From contig JACCUC010000074.1 of assembly GCA_013812065.1 (NCBI GenBank), positions 1 through 17,793 on the forward strand: a stretch of 17,793 nt of DNA. The letters are read 5' to 3'. Both the position numbers and the translations under genes were made by a program. Of this stretch, positions 7,645 to 14,077 are shown piece by piece (position 1 is the first letter of the stretch; every line of letters starts with the position of its first letter). Below the pieces are notes generated by a model. The model worked only from the letters and a program-made list of their open reading frames with translations, was not told the origin of the DNA and made no database searches. This DNA is from Thermoleophilaceae bacterium (GTDB lineage Bacteria > Actinomycetota > Thermoleophilia > Solirubrobacterales > Thermoleophilaceae).

Positions 7645-9020
7645 CCGACCTGCTCTTCCTGCCGCTCCTCGTCCCGTGGCTCGCCGCGGTCGGGCTCGTG
7701 CTCCTCGACGGGCGCCGGCCGGGCGTGGCGTGGCTGGCCGTCGGAGCCCTGGCCGCGCACCTCGCCGCCCTCGCCGTGCTCGCGGCCCGGGTCTTCGAAC
7801 GGGGGCCCGAGCAGGCGGTGACCGGCGAGTGGCCGGCCGGGGTCGGGATCGTGGTGCGCGCCGACGCGCTCGGAATGGTCTTCGCCCTGCTCTCGAGCGC
7901 GGTGATCCTGGCTGCGCTCGTCCACGAGACGCTCGCCGGGGTCGGGGGCCGCCGGTTCCCGGCCCTTGTCGTGTTCATGGCCGCGGGGCTGACCGGGCTG
8001 TTCCTGGCCCGCGACGTCTTCAACTTCTACGTCTTCTTCGAGGTCGCGATGATCTCGGCCTACGCGCTCTCGACCTACGGAGGCGAGGCCCGCCAGGCGG
8101 GGGCGGCGTTCGTGTTCGCCGTGGTTAACCTGCTCGGGTCCTTCCTGTTCCTGATCGCGGTCGCGGGGATCTACCACCAGACCGGGACGCTCGACATGGA
8201 CGGCGTGACGACGGGCCTCGCGGCCGCCGGCCCGAACGCGGCGATCCTGATCGCGGTGCTGGTGCTCGTCGCCTTCTCGGTCAAGCTCGGCCTGTTTCCG
8301 TTCCACCCGTGGCTGCCGGCGGTCTACATCGGCGCGCGGCCCGCGGTCGCCGCCATCCTCGCCGGTGCGCTCGCCAACATCGGCAGCTATGGGGTCCTGC
8401 GCTTCGGCGCCGACCTCCTTCCCGCCCAGCTGCGGGCCGGGTCGATCGTGCTCGTCGTGCTCGGCTCGGCGAGCATCGTCTACGGCGCCGTGCAGGCGAT
8501 CGGGCGCCGCGACTCGGCCGAGGTGCTCGCCTACTCGGCGATCGGCCAGGTCGGGTACGTGCTGGTGGCGGTCGGCGTGGGCGGCGCGGTCGGGCTCGGC
8601 GCCGCGGTGCTGTACGCGCTCGTCAACGGGCTCAACAAGGCGCTGCTGTTCCTGTCGATCGACTTGCGTGGCTGGCTCGTGGGGGCGGCGTTTGCGGTCG
8701 GTGCGTTCAGCGTCGTCGGAGTACCCCCGGCGGCCGGGTTCCTGGGCAAGGTCGTCATGTTCCGGGCCGGCGTCGAGACCGGTAGCGTCGCGCTCGTGGT
8801 CCTGATCTTCCTGGGGGGAGCGCTCTCCTTCCTCTACATGTTCCAGCTCTACCAGACCGACTTCTGGGCCGGGGCCCGGGAGGTCGGTCGCTCGGCGCCG
8901 CGCACACGGGTCGTGGTCCTCGTCCTGGCCGTCCTCGTGCTCGCACTTGGAGCCTGGCCCGAGCCACTGCTGGCGGTCAGCCGGGACGCCGCCGAGGCGC
9001 TCGGACCGGAGGGACCGTGA
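7641..9020 (+). CDS. mrpD: Mrp antiporter subunit D (MnhD, NuoN/NuoM-like)
   Basis: 459 residues with about 13-14 hydrophobic helices, homologous to the antiporter-like subunits of complex I. Landmarks are FYVFFEVAMISAYAL with Glu134, and AFSVKLGLFPFHPWLP with Lys215, the acidic and lysine residues of the expected ion path. The following motif reads AILAGALANIGSYG. From memory, MrpD proteins usually carry Lys at the position occupied here by Asn246. The start is a GTG at 7641 overlapping the mrpC stop (GTGA). It stops four bases inside mrpE (GTGA). At 459 residues it is slightly shorter than the usual 490 or so because the C-terminus is short. Confidence 0.92.
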   Translation: MTDLLFLPLLVPWLAAVGLVLLDGRRPGVAWLAVGALAAHLAALAVLAARVFERGPEQAVTGEWPAGVGIVVRADALGMVFALLSSAVILAALVHETLAGVGGRRFPALVVFMAAGLTGLFLARDVFNFYVFFEVAMISAYALSTYGGEARQAGAAFVFAVVNLLGSFLFLIAVAGIYHQTGTLDMDGVTTGLAAAGPNAAILIAVLVLVAFSVKLGLFPFHPWLPAVYIGARPAVAAILAGALANIGSYGVLRFGADLLPAQLRAGSIVLVVLGSASIVYGAVQAIGRRDSAEVLAYSAIGQVGYVLVAVGVGGAVGLGAAVLYALVNGLNKALLFLSIDLRGWLVGAAFAVGAFSVVGVPPAAGFLGKVVMFRAGVETGSVALVVLIFLGGALSFLYMFQLYQTDFWAGAREVGRSAPRTRVVVLVLAVLVLALGAWPEPLLAVSRDAAEALGPEGP

Positions 9021-9508
9021 GATACCTCCTCGCACTCGGCGGGCTGACCGTCGTCTACGCCCTGACCCTGGGCAGTGTCCGCCCGCTCGACGTCGCGCTC
9101 GGCCTGCTGGTGTCCGCGGCGCTTCTGGCCGTCTCGCGCCGCTTCGTCTTCCCGGCCGAGCCGGGGCCGGCGCTCGAGGTGCTGCGCCGGCTGGCCGCGG
9201 TCCCGCGCCTCCTCGCCGGCGTGGTCGCCGAGGTGGCCGGCGGCACCGTCGAGGTGGCGCTCGTCGTTCTCGGACGCCGGCCCCTCGACTGCCCGGGCGT
9301 CGTGGCCATCCCGATCGGAGAGCAGACGGCGGTCGGGGTCGCCGTGTCCGCGCTCGCCCACACGCTCTCTCCCGGCGCGATCCTGATCGACGTCGACGAG
9401 GAACGCGGGGTCATGCTCCTCCATGTCCTCGACGCCAAGGACCCCGACGCCGTGCGCGAGCACCACCGGCGCTTCTACGAGCGCTGGCAGCGTCGCGCCT
9501 TCCCCTGA
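9017..9508 (+). CDS. mrpE: Mrp antiporter subunit E (MnhE)
   Basis: 163 residues. Two hydrophobic segments at the N-terminus (about 3-20 and 24-42) are followed by an amphipathic stretch and a soluble alpha/beta domain. The pattern GVVAIPIGEQTAVGVAVSALAHTLSPGAILIDVDEE is typical of MnhE, as is the end that reads LHVLDAKDPDAVREHHRRF. MrpE is the membrane-anchored subunit needed for full antiport activity. The start is GTG at 9017, overlapping the mrpD stop (GTGA). A 15-base gap follows before mrpF, the only junction in the operon without overlap. Confidence 0.92.
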   Translation: MRYLLALGGLTVVYALTLGSVRPLDVALGLLVSAALLAVSRRFVFPAEPGPALEVLRRLAAVPRLLAGVVAEVAGGTVEVALVVLGRRPLDCPGVVAIPIGEQTAVGVAVSALAHTLSPGAILIDVDEERGVMLLHVLDAKDPDAVREHHRRFYERWQRRAFP

Positions 9509-9523
9509 CCCGGGTCGCGAACC

Positions 9524-9793
9524 GTGCACGACGCCCTCGTCTACATCGCCATGGTCTGGATCGTCCTGCTGCTCGGATGGGTGGTGGCGCTGACGATCCG
9601 CTCGAGCTCGGCCCCGCAGCGGATCGCCGCGCTGGACCTGATCGCGCTCGTCCTGATCGCGCTGCTCACGCTCTTCTCGCAGCTGCGCGACGTCGCCTAC
9701 TTCCTCGACGCGGCGCTCGCGGTGGCGCTGCTCTCGTTCGTCGGGACGATCGGGTACGCGCGCTTCCACGCCCGGGGAAGGTTGTTCTCCTGA
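9524..9793 (+). CDS. mrpF: Mrp antiporter subunit F (MnhF)
   Basis: 89 residues with three predicted membrane helices (about 5-24, 36-52 and 58-78). The segment APQRIAALDLIALVLIALL and the following RDVAYFLDAALAVALLSFVGTIGYARF match the MnhF/MrpF family. It is a small membrane subunit of the antiporter. GTG at 9524 is the start that gives the family N-terminus (HDALVYIAMVW). The stop TGA at 9791-9793 overlaps the proposed CTG start of mrpG. Confidence 0.9.
   Translation: MHDALVYIAMVWIVLLLGWVVALTIRSSSAPQRIAALDLIALVLIALLTLFSQLRDVAYFLDAALAVALLSFVGTIGYARFHARGRLFS
9774..9781 (+). promoter_or_regulatory. Shine-Dalgarno-like GGGGAAGG for mrpG
   Basis: A purine run inside the end of mrpF ends 8 bases before CTG at 9790. 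Its position supports initiation at that CTG; the in-frame GTG 39 bases further downstream has no comparable sequence. Confidence 0.45.
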
Positions 9794-10128
9794 CCCCTGA
9801 CTGGCTCGCCTGGGCCGCCGACGCGCTCGTGGTCGGCGGGTTGCTCGTGATCACGCTGGGCGTCGTCGGCTTCGCGCGCATGCCCGACGTCTACAACAAG
9901 CTCCACGCCGCGAGCAAGACGGTGGTGTTCGGGGTGGCGGCCCTGCTGCTGGCCTCCGCCGCGACGCTCGACGTCGCGCTCGTGGCGCGCTCAGCGCTCG
10001 TGGCCGCGTTTCTCGTCCTGACCGCGCCGGTGTCGGCACACGCGGTGGCGCGCACGGCGTACGAGCGCGGCGAGCCCGCGCGTACGGCGCGCAGCGTGGA
10101 CGAGGGTGGGGCCGCGGTCGACGGCTGA
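9790..10128 (+). CDS. mrpG: Mrp antiporter subunit G (MnhG), probable CTG start
   Basis: 112 residues from CTG 9790. The family signature GVVGFARMPDVYNKLHAASKTVVFGV is present, as are three hydrophobic helices (about 8-28, 40-56 and 60-78) and the closing TAPVSAHAVARTAY, common in MnhG. No ATG, GTG or TTG lies in frame between the last conserved part of mrpF and residue 1. The first in-frame GTG is at 9829, inside helix 1, and would remove 13 residues including half the helix. CTG 9790 gives the usual family length, overlaps the mrpF stop as CTGA (the same geometry as ATGA and GTGA at the other junctions) and has GGGGAAGG upstream. The gene closes the operon. The family call is firm; the start codon is inference. 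Confidence 0.88.
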   Translation: MTPDWLAWAADALVVGGLLVITLGVVGFARMPDVYNKLHAASKTVVFGVAALLLASAATLDVALVARSALVAAFLVLTAPVSAHAVARTAYERGEPARTARSVDEGGAAVDG

Positions 10129-10151
10129 GGCGAGCGGACGCCCCGCAGGCC

Positions 10152-11297
10152 TCAGAACCGCAGCGTCGCCCCGATCGAGCCGTGCTCGTCCAGGTCGTCG
10201 TGGTGGCGAACCACGAGCACCTCCGCCGACTGGCCGAGCGCGAGCTCGATCGCGGACTCGACGATGTCGTCGCGGCGCACGAGCTCGCCGCCGTCCACGG
10301 GGCAGGTCCCGCCCTCCTGGGCGGCGACGAAGCCGTCGCTCGAGCACACAGAGCCGGGCGCGGAGAACCCCTCCGCCAGCAGGAGCGTCTCGACGCGGCG
10401 CTCGTTGAGCGCGCCGAGCGTGTCGTCGAGCCCGGCGGACCCGCGGCCGCCCGTGCCGACGGCCTCGACCAGGCGATCGAGCTTCTCGCGCTCGCGGCGG
10501 CGCTCGGCCGCCTCGATCTCCCCGGCCGCAGCGCGGGCCACGTCGTCGGCGCTCGAGCGCTCGACGTCCACCTCGAGGAAGCCACGGAGCCGCTCGCGCA
10601 ACGAGGCGTGCAGCTGGTGCTCCATCGTTCCGCGCAGCTCGGAAGGGATCCCGACCAGGAAATGGTCGAACCGAGCGCGGCGGTAGTGCTTGAACGCCTC
10701 GTAGGCCGCCTTGCGCAGGTGCTCCTCGTGCTCCTCGGCCACCGAGCGCTCGGCGCGGCTCTGCTCCGGACCCCCCGACTCAGACTGACCGCGGACGTCG
10801 TCCTGAAAGCTCTCGACCTCCTCGAGCGTGTCGCGGGTTCCCTCGAAGAGGCGGGCGCTGCGGCGATTGGCGAGCAGGACGGCCCACCGGTCGGCCGAGA
10901 GCATGCCGGCCAGCGGCTCGACCCACGGCGAGTCGTCGATCATGATCCCCGAGTCGACGGGCCGCGGAAGCTTCACCGTCTCGAAGAGGCCGGCGGCGCC
11001 GGAGCAGAAGACGGCGAGCCCGTGCGCCCCGTCGGCCGAGAAGCTCGGCCCCCGCAGGTAGTCGCGTAGGCGCTTGACGTCCTCCTCGAGGCCCTGGCGC
11101 TCGTCGTGGGACAGTTCGTGCTCGGCCTTCACCTTGCGCCCCGCCTCGTCGACCAGCGAGCCGATCGCCGAGCTGCGCGCCGCGGGGGTGGCGAACTCGC
11201 TCGGCTCGAGGTTGAGGTACGCGCTCAGAACGCGGCCGCCCGGACGAAGCTCGGCGAGGCGGCGCAGTCGCTCCGGGGTCAGCTCGTCGGTCTGCAT
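10152..11297 (-). CDS. Bacterial eRF1/Vms1-like (baeRF family) protein with degenerate GGQ loop
   Basis: 381 residues, related to archaeo-eukaryotic release factor eRF1 and to Vms1-type peptidyl-tRNA hydrolases; I would place it near the baeRF10 group. Residues 1-160 form the N-terminal domain. A loop and helix, SGGPEQSRAERSVAEE then LRKAAYEAF (174-202), aligns without gaps to the eRF1 GGQ loop and its following helix. The strand FLVGIPSEL follows, as in eRF1. The last third is L7Ae-like with a reduced zinc-ribbon element (Cys318, Cys332 in CPVDGGEL), ending in the family-like SIGATLRF. In eRF1 the GGQ glutamine triggers peptidyl-tRNA hydrolysis. Here the aligned residue is Pro177, with Gln179 two positions on, so activity is open. 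It may act on stalled ribosomes, but that is inference. AAGG lies 6 bases before the ATG. It is convergent with mrpG and probably a single gene. Confidence 0.8.
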   Translation of the reverse strand: MQTDELTPERLRRLAELRPGGRVLSAYLNLEPSEFATPAARSSAIGSLVDEAGRKVKAEHELSHDERQGLEEDVKRLRDYLRGPSFSADGAHGLAVFCSGAAGLFETVKLPRPVDSGIMIDDSPWVEPLAGMLSADRWAVLLANRRSARLFEGTRDTLEEVESFQDDVRGQSESGGPEQSRAERSVAEEHEEHLRKAAYEAFKHYRRARFDHFLVGIPSELRGTMEHQLHASLRERLRGFLEVDVERSSADDVARAAAGEIEAAERRREREKLDRLVEAVGTGGRGSAGLDDTLGALNERRVETLLLAEGFSAPGSVCSSDGFVAAQEGGTCPVDGGELVRRDDIVESAIELALGQSAEVLVVRHHDDLDEHGSIGATLRF

Positions 11298-11363
11298 GGA
11301 CTGCCTTTGCCCGCGCGGACGCGGCCCCGAACATGGCTCGAAGAGCGCCGGAGGTGCAGGCCG

Positions 11364-12284
11364 CTACGCCGCCGCGGGCTGGGGCGCCCGCAGCGGCACC
11401 CCGATCGCCTTTAGCCGCCGCGACAGCGACTTGAAGCCGAACTCGGTGATCTCGCTCGACGGGTAGCCGAGGATCTCCCACTCCCCGGTCGGGTCCTGGC
11501 CGGGCGGGACGAGCACCCCGGCTGCCACGGGGAGCAGCTCCTGGAGCTTCTGCTGCATCCGCTCGGCCAGGGCGTCGTCCTCTCCGGCGGTCTGCTGGAG
11601 GTACCAGGTGCCGTAGGCGACATGGCGGTGCTCGTCGCGCGCGACGTGCTCGAAGCCCTCGACGAAGCCGGGAAAGATCTCGTTCTCCTCCATGAAGCGA
11701 GTGACGAAGTACTGGCCGGTGAGCGCGAGCGCACCTTCGATCACCATGTGGTAGGTGGTGATGAAGTCGATCTTGGCCCCGCGATCGCTCGGGTCGGCGA
11801 TCAGGCGCTTGCCGGCGTCGACGAGCGCTTCGTCGAAAAGCTTTCCGAAGGCCTCGTTGAGCTCCTCCCGCACCCGGCTGAGGCGACCCTCGAAATCGGG
11901 GTCGTCGATCCCGATGACCTCGCGGTAGAAGCGATCGAAGAACTGCATGTGACGCGCCTCGTCGACCTGCTGGGTGGCGAGAAAGCTCTCCTCGTGCTCG
12001 TCCTCGTAGGCCATGACGAGGCCCGAGAACTGCGTCGTCACCCGCTCCTCGCCGATGAAGAACGTGGACAGGACCCACACGAGGCTGTCCTTCGCCTCGT
12101 CGCTTAGGTTGGCGAAGTCCTGCTTGTCCTGGGAAAAGTCGATCTCCTGAGATCGCCAATGCTGGCGCTCCCACAGCTCGTAGAGCTCCTGAGGGGTCTG
12201 AAGCTTGAGCTTGCTCGCCTGGTCCCCGTTCGCGGCGGCTCCGGGGTCTCCCTGCTCGGGGACGAGCGCGCCCAACGTGACCAT
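11364..12284 (-). CDS. R2-like ligand-binding oxidase (R2lox, Mn/Fe ferritin-like)
   Basis: 306 residues, homologous to ribonucleotide reductase small subunits but with R2lox hallmarks. Metal ligands are Glu79 (GEERV), Glu109 and His112 (DEARH), Glu183 (IEG), and Glu218 and His221 (DEHRH). Val82 and Tyr178 have the spacing to Glu79 (+3) and Glu183 (-5) of the Val-Tyr pair that forms an ether cross-link in the Mycobacterium tuberculosis protein Rv0233 (from memory). The Glu183-Glu218-His221 spacing also matches. R2lox binds Mn/Fe and a fatty-acid-like ligand and activates oxygen; its physiological substrate is unknown. It should not be read as an RNR beta chain: the window already holds class II NrdJ and no class I alpha subunit. 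ATG 12284 is chosen because AAGGAGG lies 5 bases upstream. The divergent TetR gene and the palindrome between them suggest repression until a small molecule appears. Confidence 0.88.
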   Translation of the reverse strand: MVTLGALVPEQGDPGAAANGDQASKLKLQTPQELYELWERQHWRSQEIDFSQDKQDFANLSDEAKDSLVWVLSTFFIGEERVTTQFSGLVMAYEDEHEESFLATQQVDEARHMQFFDRFYREVIGIDDPDFEGRLSRVREELNEAFGKLFDEALVDAGKRLIADPSDRGAKIDFITTYHMVIEGALALTGQYFVTRFMEENEIFPGFVEGFEHVARDEHRHVAYGTWYLQQTAGEDDALAERMQQKLQELLPVAAGVLVPPGQDPTGEWEILGYPSSEITEFGFKSLSRRLKAIGVPLRAPQPAAA

Positions 12285-12289
12285 GGTGC

Positions 12290-12296
12290 CCTCCTT
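12290..12296 (-). promoter_or_regulatory. Strong ribosome binding site of the R2lox gene
   Basis: AAGGAGG on the minus strand, five bases before the ATG at 12284. It is the best Shine-Dalgarno match in the window and fixes the start. The longer upstream open frame (to 12938) is antisense to tetR and is rejected. Confidence 0.8.
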
Positions 12297-12332
12297 GGGC
12301 GCGGGTAGACCGACTTGGCGGGGATGTGCGAA

Positions 12333-12367
12333 GTGTCCTGACACAGTGTCAGACGCTCTGTCAGACG
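12333..12367. promoter_or_regulatory. Palindromic operator between R2lox and tetR
   Basis: A perfect 15-base palindrome, CTGACAC-A-GTGTCAG, occupies 12338-12352. An overlapping second inverted repeat (GTGTC-CT-GACAC, 12333-12344) shares its left arm. TGTCAGACG occurs twice as a direct repeat (12347-12355 and 12359-12367). The cluster sits in the middle of the 114-base divergent gap, so a bound TetR dimer could cover both promoters. That the neighbouring TetR protein binds here is inference from position and symmetry. Confidence 0.65.
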
Positions 12368-12385
12368 GTACGTCATCCGGCGCGC

Positions 12386-12391
12386 TAGGGT
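12386..12391 (+). promoter_or_regulatory. -10-like box (TAGGGT) of tetR, leaderless spacing
   Basis: TAGGGT fits TANNNT and ends 7 bases before the GTG at 12399, exactly the distance for transcription to begin at the start codon. There is no Shine-Dalgarno sequence. The operator repeats end 18 bases upstream, in the -35 region. Confidence 0.45.
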
Positions 12392-12398
12392 AGCTGGC

Positions 12399-13079
12399 GT
12401 GCCCGACGGAACCGATACTCGGGGCGAGCGACGCGCGCGGCGCGAGGGCGTGCGCACCGCCCTGTCCGACGCGCTGATCGAGCTCGTCGAGCAGACCGCG
12501 TTCAAGGACATCTCGGTCGACGACGTGGCGCGAGCGGCCGGGATCACCCGCAGCGCCTTCTACCTCTACTTCCGCGACAAGCACGAGCTTCTGATCGCCG
12601 CGGCCGCTGGCGCCGCCCAGGCTCTCTACGACGAGGCCGATCGCTGGCGGAACGGCCGCGGCCGGCCCGAGCGGCGCCTGCGCGAGGCACTCGGGGGCGT
12701 CGCCGCGCTGTACGAACGCCACACCGGCCTGCTGCGCGCGATCATCGAGGTCTCGGGCTACGACAATGGAATTCGCCTCTTCTGGCGCGAGGTCGTGGAG
12801 CGTTTTGTCGACGCGACGAGCGAGCACCTGCGCGCCGAGCAGCGCGCCGGCCGCGTGCCGCGCGAGCTCGAGCCCCAGGCGACGGCCGAGACGCTCGTGT
12901 GGATGGTCGAGCGATGCTGCTACGTCTACCTCGCGCACGGCGAGCGATCCGTGCGCGAGCTGGTCGACGCGTTGACCGCGACCTGGTACGCGGCGCTCTA
13001 TCCCGCCGCGCTTCGGCGCCCGCGGTCCTCGGCCGCCAAGCTCAGCGCCGGCCGCCGCCCGAGCTCGGGCCAGCGCTAG
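12399..13079 (+). CDS. TetR/AcrR-family transcriptional regulator (EthR-like)
   Basis: 226 residues. The N-terminal DNA-binding domain runs from about residue 14 to 66, with the helix-turn-helix and following helix in ISVDDVARAAGITRSAFYLYFRDKHELL. The C-terminal ligand-binding half (about 70-205) is all-helical, and its last helices (ETLVWMVERCCYVYLAHGERSVRELVDALTATWYAALY region) resemble EthR-type regulators. A basic tail of about 20 residues follows. It is divergent from the R2lox gene, and the palindromic repeats between them are the likely operator, so it probably represses itself and R2lox and is released by an unknown ligand. A TetR gene also adjoins the R2lox gene in M. tuberculosis (Rv0232 beside Rv0233, from memory), so the pairing may be conserved. 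GTG 12399 is chosen from the -10 spacing and the domain start. Confidence 0.88.
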   Translation: MPDGTDTRGERRARREGVRTALSDALIELVEQTAFKDISVDDVARAAGITRSAFYLYFRDKHELLIAAAAGAAQALYDEADRWRNGRGRPERRLREALGGVAALYERHTGLLRAIIEVSGYDNGIRLFWREVVERFVDATSEHLRAEQRAGRVPRELEPQATAETLVWMVERCCYVYLAHGERSVRELVDALTATWYAALYPAALRRPRSSAAKLSAGRRPSSGQR

Positions 13080-13081
13080 CT

Positions 13082-13097
13082 CGAGCGCTTCCGCTCG
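13082..13097. terminator. Hairpin between convergent tetR and cupredoxin genes
   Basis: CGAGCG-CTTC-CGCTCG, a six-base-pair stem with a tetraloop, starts three bases after the tetR stop in a 29-base gap. It is symmetric, so it could end transcription from both sides. An alternative overlapping hairpin uses AGCGCT at 13072-13077 and 13084-13089. There is no T-tract. Confidence 0.4.
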
Positions 13098-13108
13098 GGG
13101 AGTCGAAG

Positions 13109-13936
13109 CTACTTCACATCGACCTCGGTGACCATCCCCTTCATCACGTGGGGCGGACCGCCCGTACGATCCTGGATGAAGCAGATCAGCGCGTAGCGCC
13201 CCGGCTTCAGGTCCAGGTCGGTGACCTGCTCGACGCCACCGTCGAGGACTGTCGTGCTGAACCCTCCCTTCTCATCGAACGGGGGAGGGCCGGAGGGCCG
13301 GCCGCCCTGGCCGGTCTCGCCGACGAACTTCTTCACCTCGTCGAGCGTCTTGCCCGGCAACAGCGGCAAGCCGACGACGTGGTGGAGCTGTTGGCCGGCG
13401 TTCCGGAACAGAACCTCGTTACGCCCCGACTTGAGGCCCGAGGTCTCGAACGTGTACTCGCGCGCGGTGATGCTCGCCGAGGTCTTCGGCAGCTCGCCCT
13501 CGGAGCCGCCCTTGACTTCGATGGCCGCGGTCGCCGGCTTGCCCTCTTCGGAGGAGGCGACGAGGTAGTACTTGCCGGCGGCGAGGTTCTGGGTCGCCGA
13601 GTGCGTCTTGCCCGGGGGGGTCTCGCCGACGCCGCCGCCGTCCTGGAGCCAGTCCGGGATCGGTCCGCCTTCTTGACCGCCGACGATCTTGAGCACCTCG
13701 CCAACCGAGTGGTTGCCCTCGGTCCGGATCAGCTGGGCGTCCTGGGGCTGTTTGGTCGAGTTCTTGAACTCGAACTCGACCAAACCGCCCTCGATCGACC
13801 CGGGCGCCTTGACCTTGCTCTCCTTGCCGCTCCCCGTCGCCTCCACGGCCAAGGTCGTCGGCGCGCTCGCGCCTCCGCCGCAGGCCGACACGAGCATGAC
13901 CCCGCCGGCGAGCGATAACGCTCCGAGCCGCGACAT
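13109..13936 (-). CDS. Lipoprotein with two cupredoxin-like domains
   Basis: 275 residues. Signal peptide with lipobox VSAC, so Cys19 should be lipid-modified and the protein anchored on the outer membrane face. Two similar domains follow. The first (about 28-143) has GKYYLVASSE and lacks Cys. The second (about 150-275) has LHHVVGL (His185/His186), GRYALICFIQD (Cys252), PPHV (His263) and MKGM (Met265 or Met268), the His...Cys...His...Met order of a type 1 copper site. The second domain is thus a plausible blue-copper electron carrier; the first looks like a metal-free duplicate. Electron partners are unknown. No oxidase or nitrite reductase gene is nearby. The ATG at 13936 gives a complete lipoprotein signal, though no Shine-Dalgarno sequence is evident. 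A perfect 14-base inverted repeat lies inside the coding region (13750-13785). Confidence 0.8.
   Translation of the reverse strand: MSRLGALSLAGGVMLVSACGGGASAPTTLAVEATGSGKESKVKAPGSIEGGLVEFEFKNSTKQPQDAQLIRTEGNHSVGEVLKIVGGQEGGPIPDWLQDGGGVGETPPGKTHSATQNLAAGKYYLVASSEEGKPATAAIEVKGGSEGELPKTSASITAREYTFETSGLKSGRNEVLFRNAGQQLHHVVGLPLLPGKTLDEVKKFVGETGQGGRPSGPPPFDEKGGFSTTVLDGGVEQVTDLDLKPGRYALICFIQDRTGGPPHVMKGMVTEVDVK
13750..13785. repeat. Perfect 14-base inverted repeat inside the cupredoxin gene
   Basis: GTTTGGTCGAGTTC (13750-13763) and GAACTCGACCAAAC (13772-13785) are exact reverse complements with an 8-base loop. The loop also partly pairs with the arm (GAGTTC-TT-GAACTC). It lies in the codons for Leu-Val-Glu-Phe-Glu-Phe-Lys-Asn-Ser-Thr-Lys, near residues 52-62. 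The mRNA would form a stable hairpin about 150 bases into the gene. Confidence 0.7.
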
Positions 13937-14059
13937 CCAGTGCTGGAAGGTGGGGGGTGACGGCCTGATGGGAGCCTCCGGTGCAGGGGTTTGAGGCGAG
14001 CGAGCCGGGGACGTTGGCGCGCTGCCACTTATCTCCGGCGGACCCTAACCGGATTGGAG

Positions 14060-14077
14060 GGCGGCCGTCGAGCCGCC
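14060..14077 (-). terminator. Hairpin directly after the mutase stop codon
   Basis: GGCGGC-TCGACG-GCCGCC on the minus strand begins at the base after the TGA of the mutase gene (14078-14080). It has six G/C pairs and a 6-base loop but no U-run. It probably ends the mutase transcript. The rest of the 141-base gap (13937-14059) presumably holds the cupredoxin promoter; TAGGGT on the minus strand at 14042-14047 is a weak -10 candidate. Confidence 0.45.

Noticed and set aside
7557..9035. 492-residue minus-strand frame opposite mrpD
   Set aside because: Highly charged shadow of the hydrophobic mrpD coding strand, with no domain or start signal.
12285..12938. Long N-terminal extension of the R2lox frame through the tetR region
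   Set aside because: It runs antisense through tetR and the operator; the AAGGAGG before ATG 12284 fixes a shorter start.
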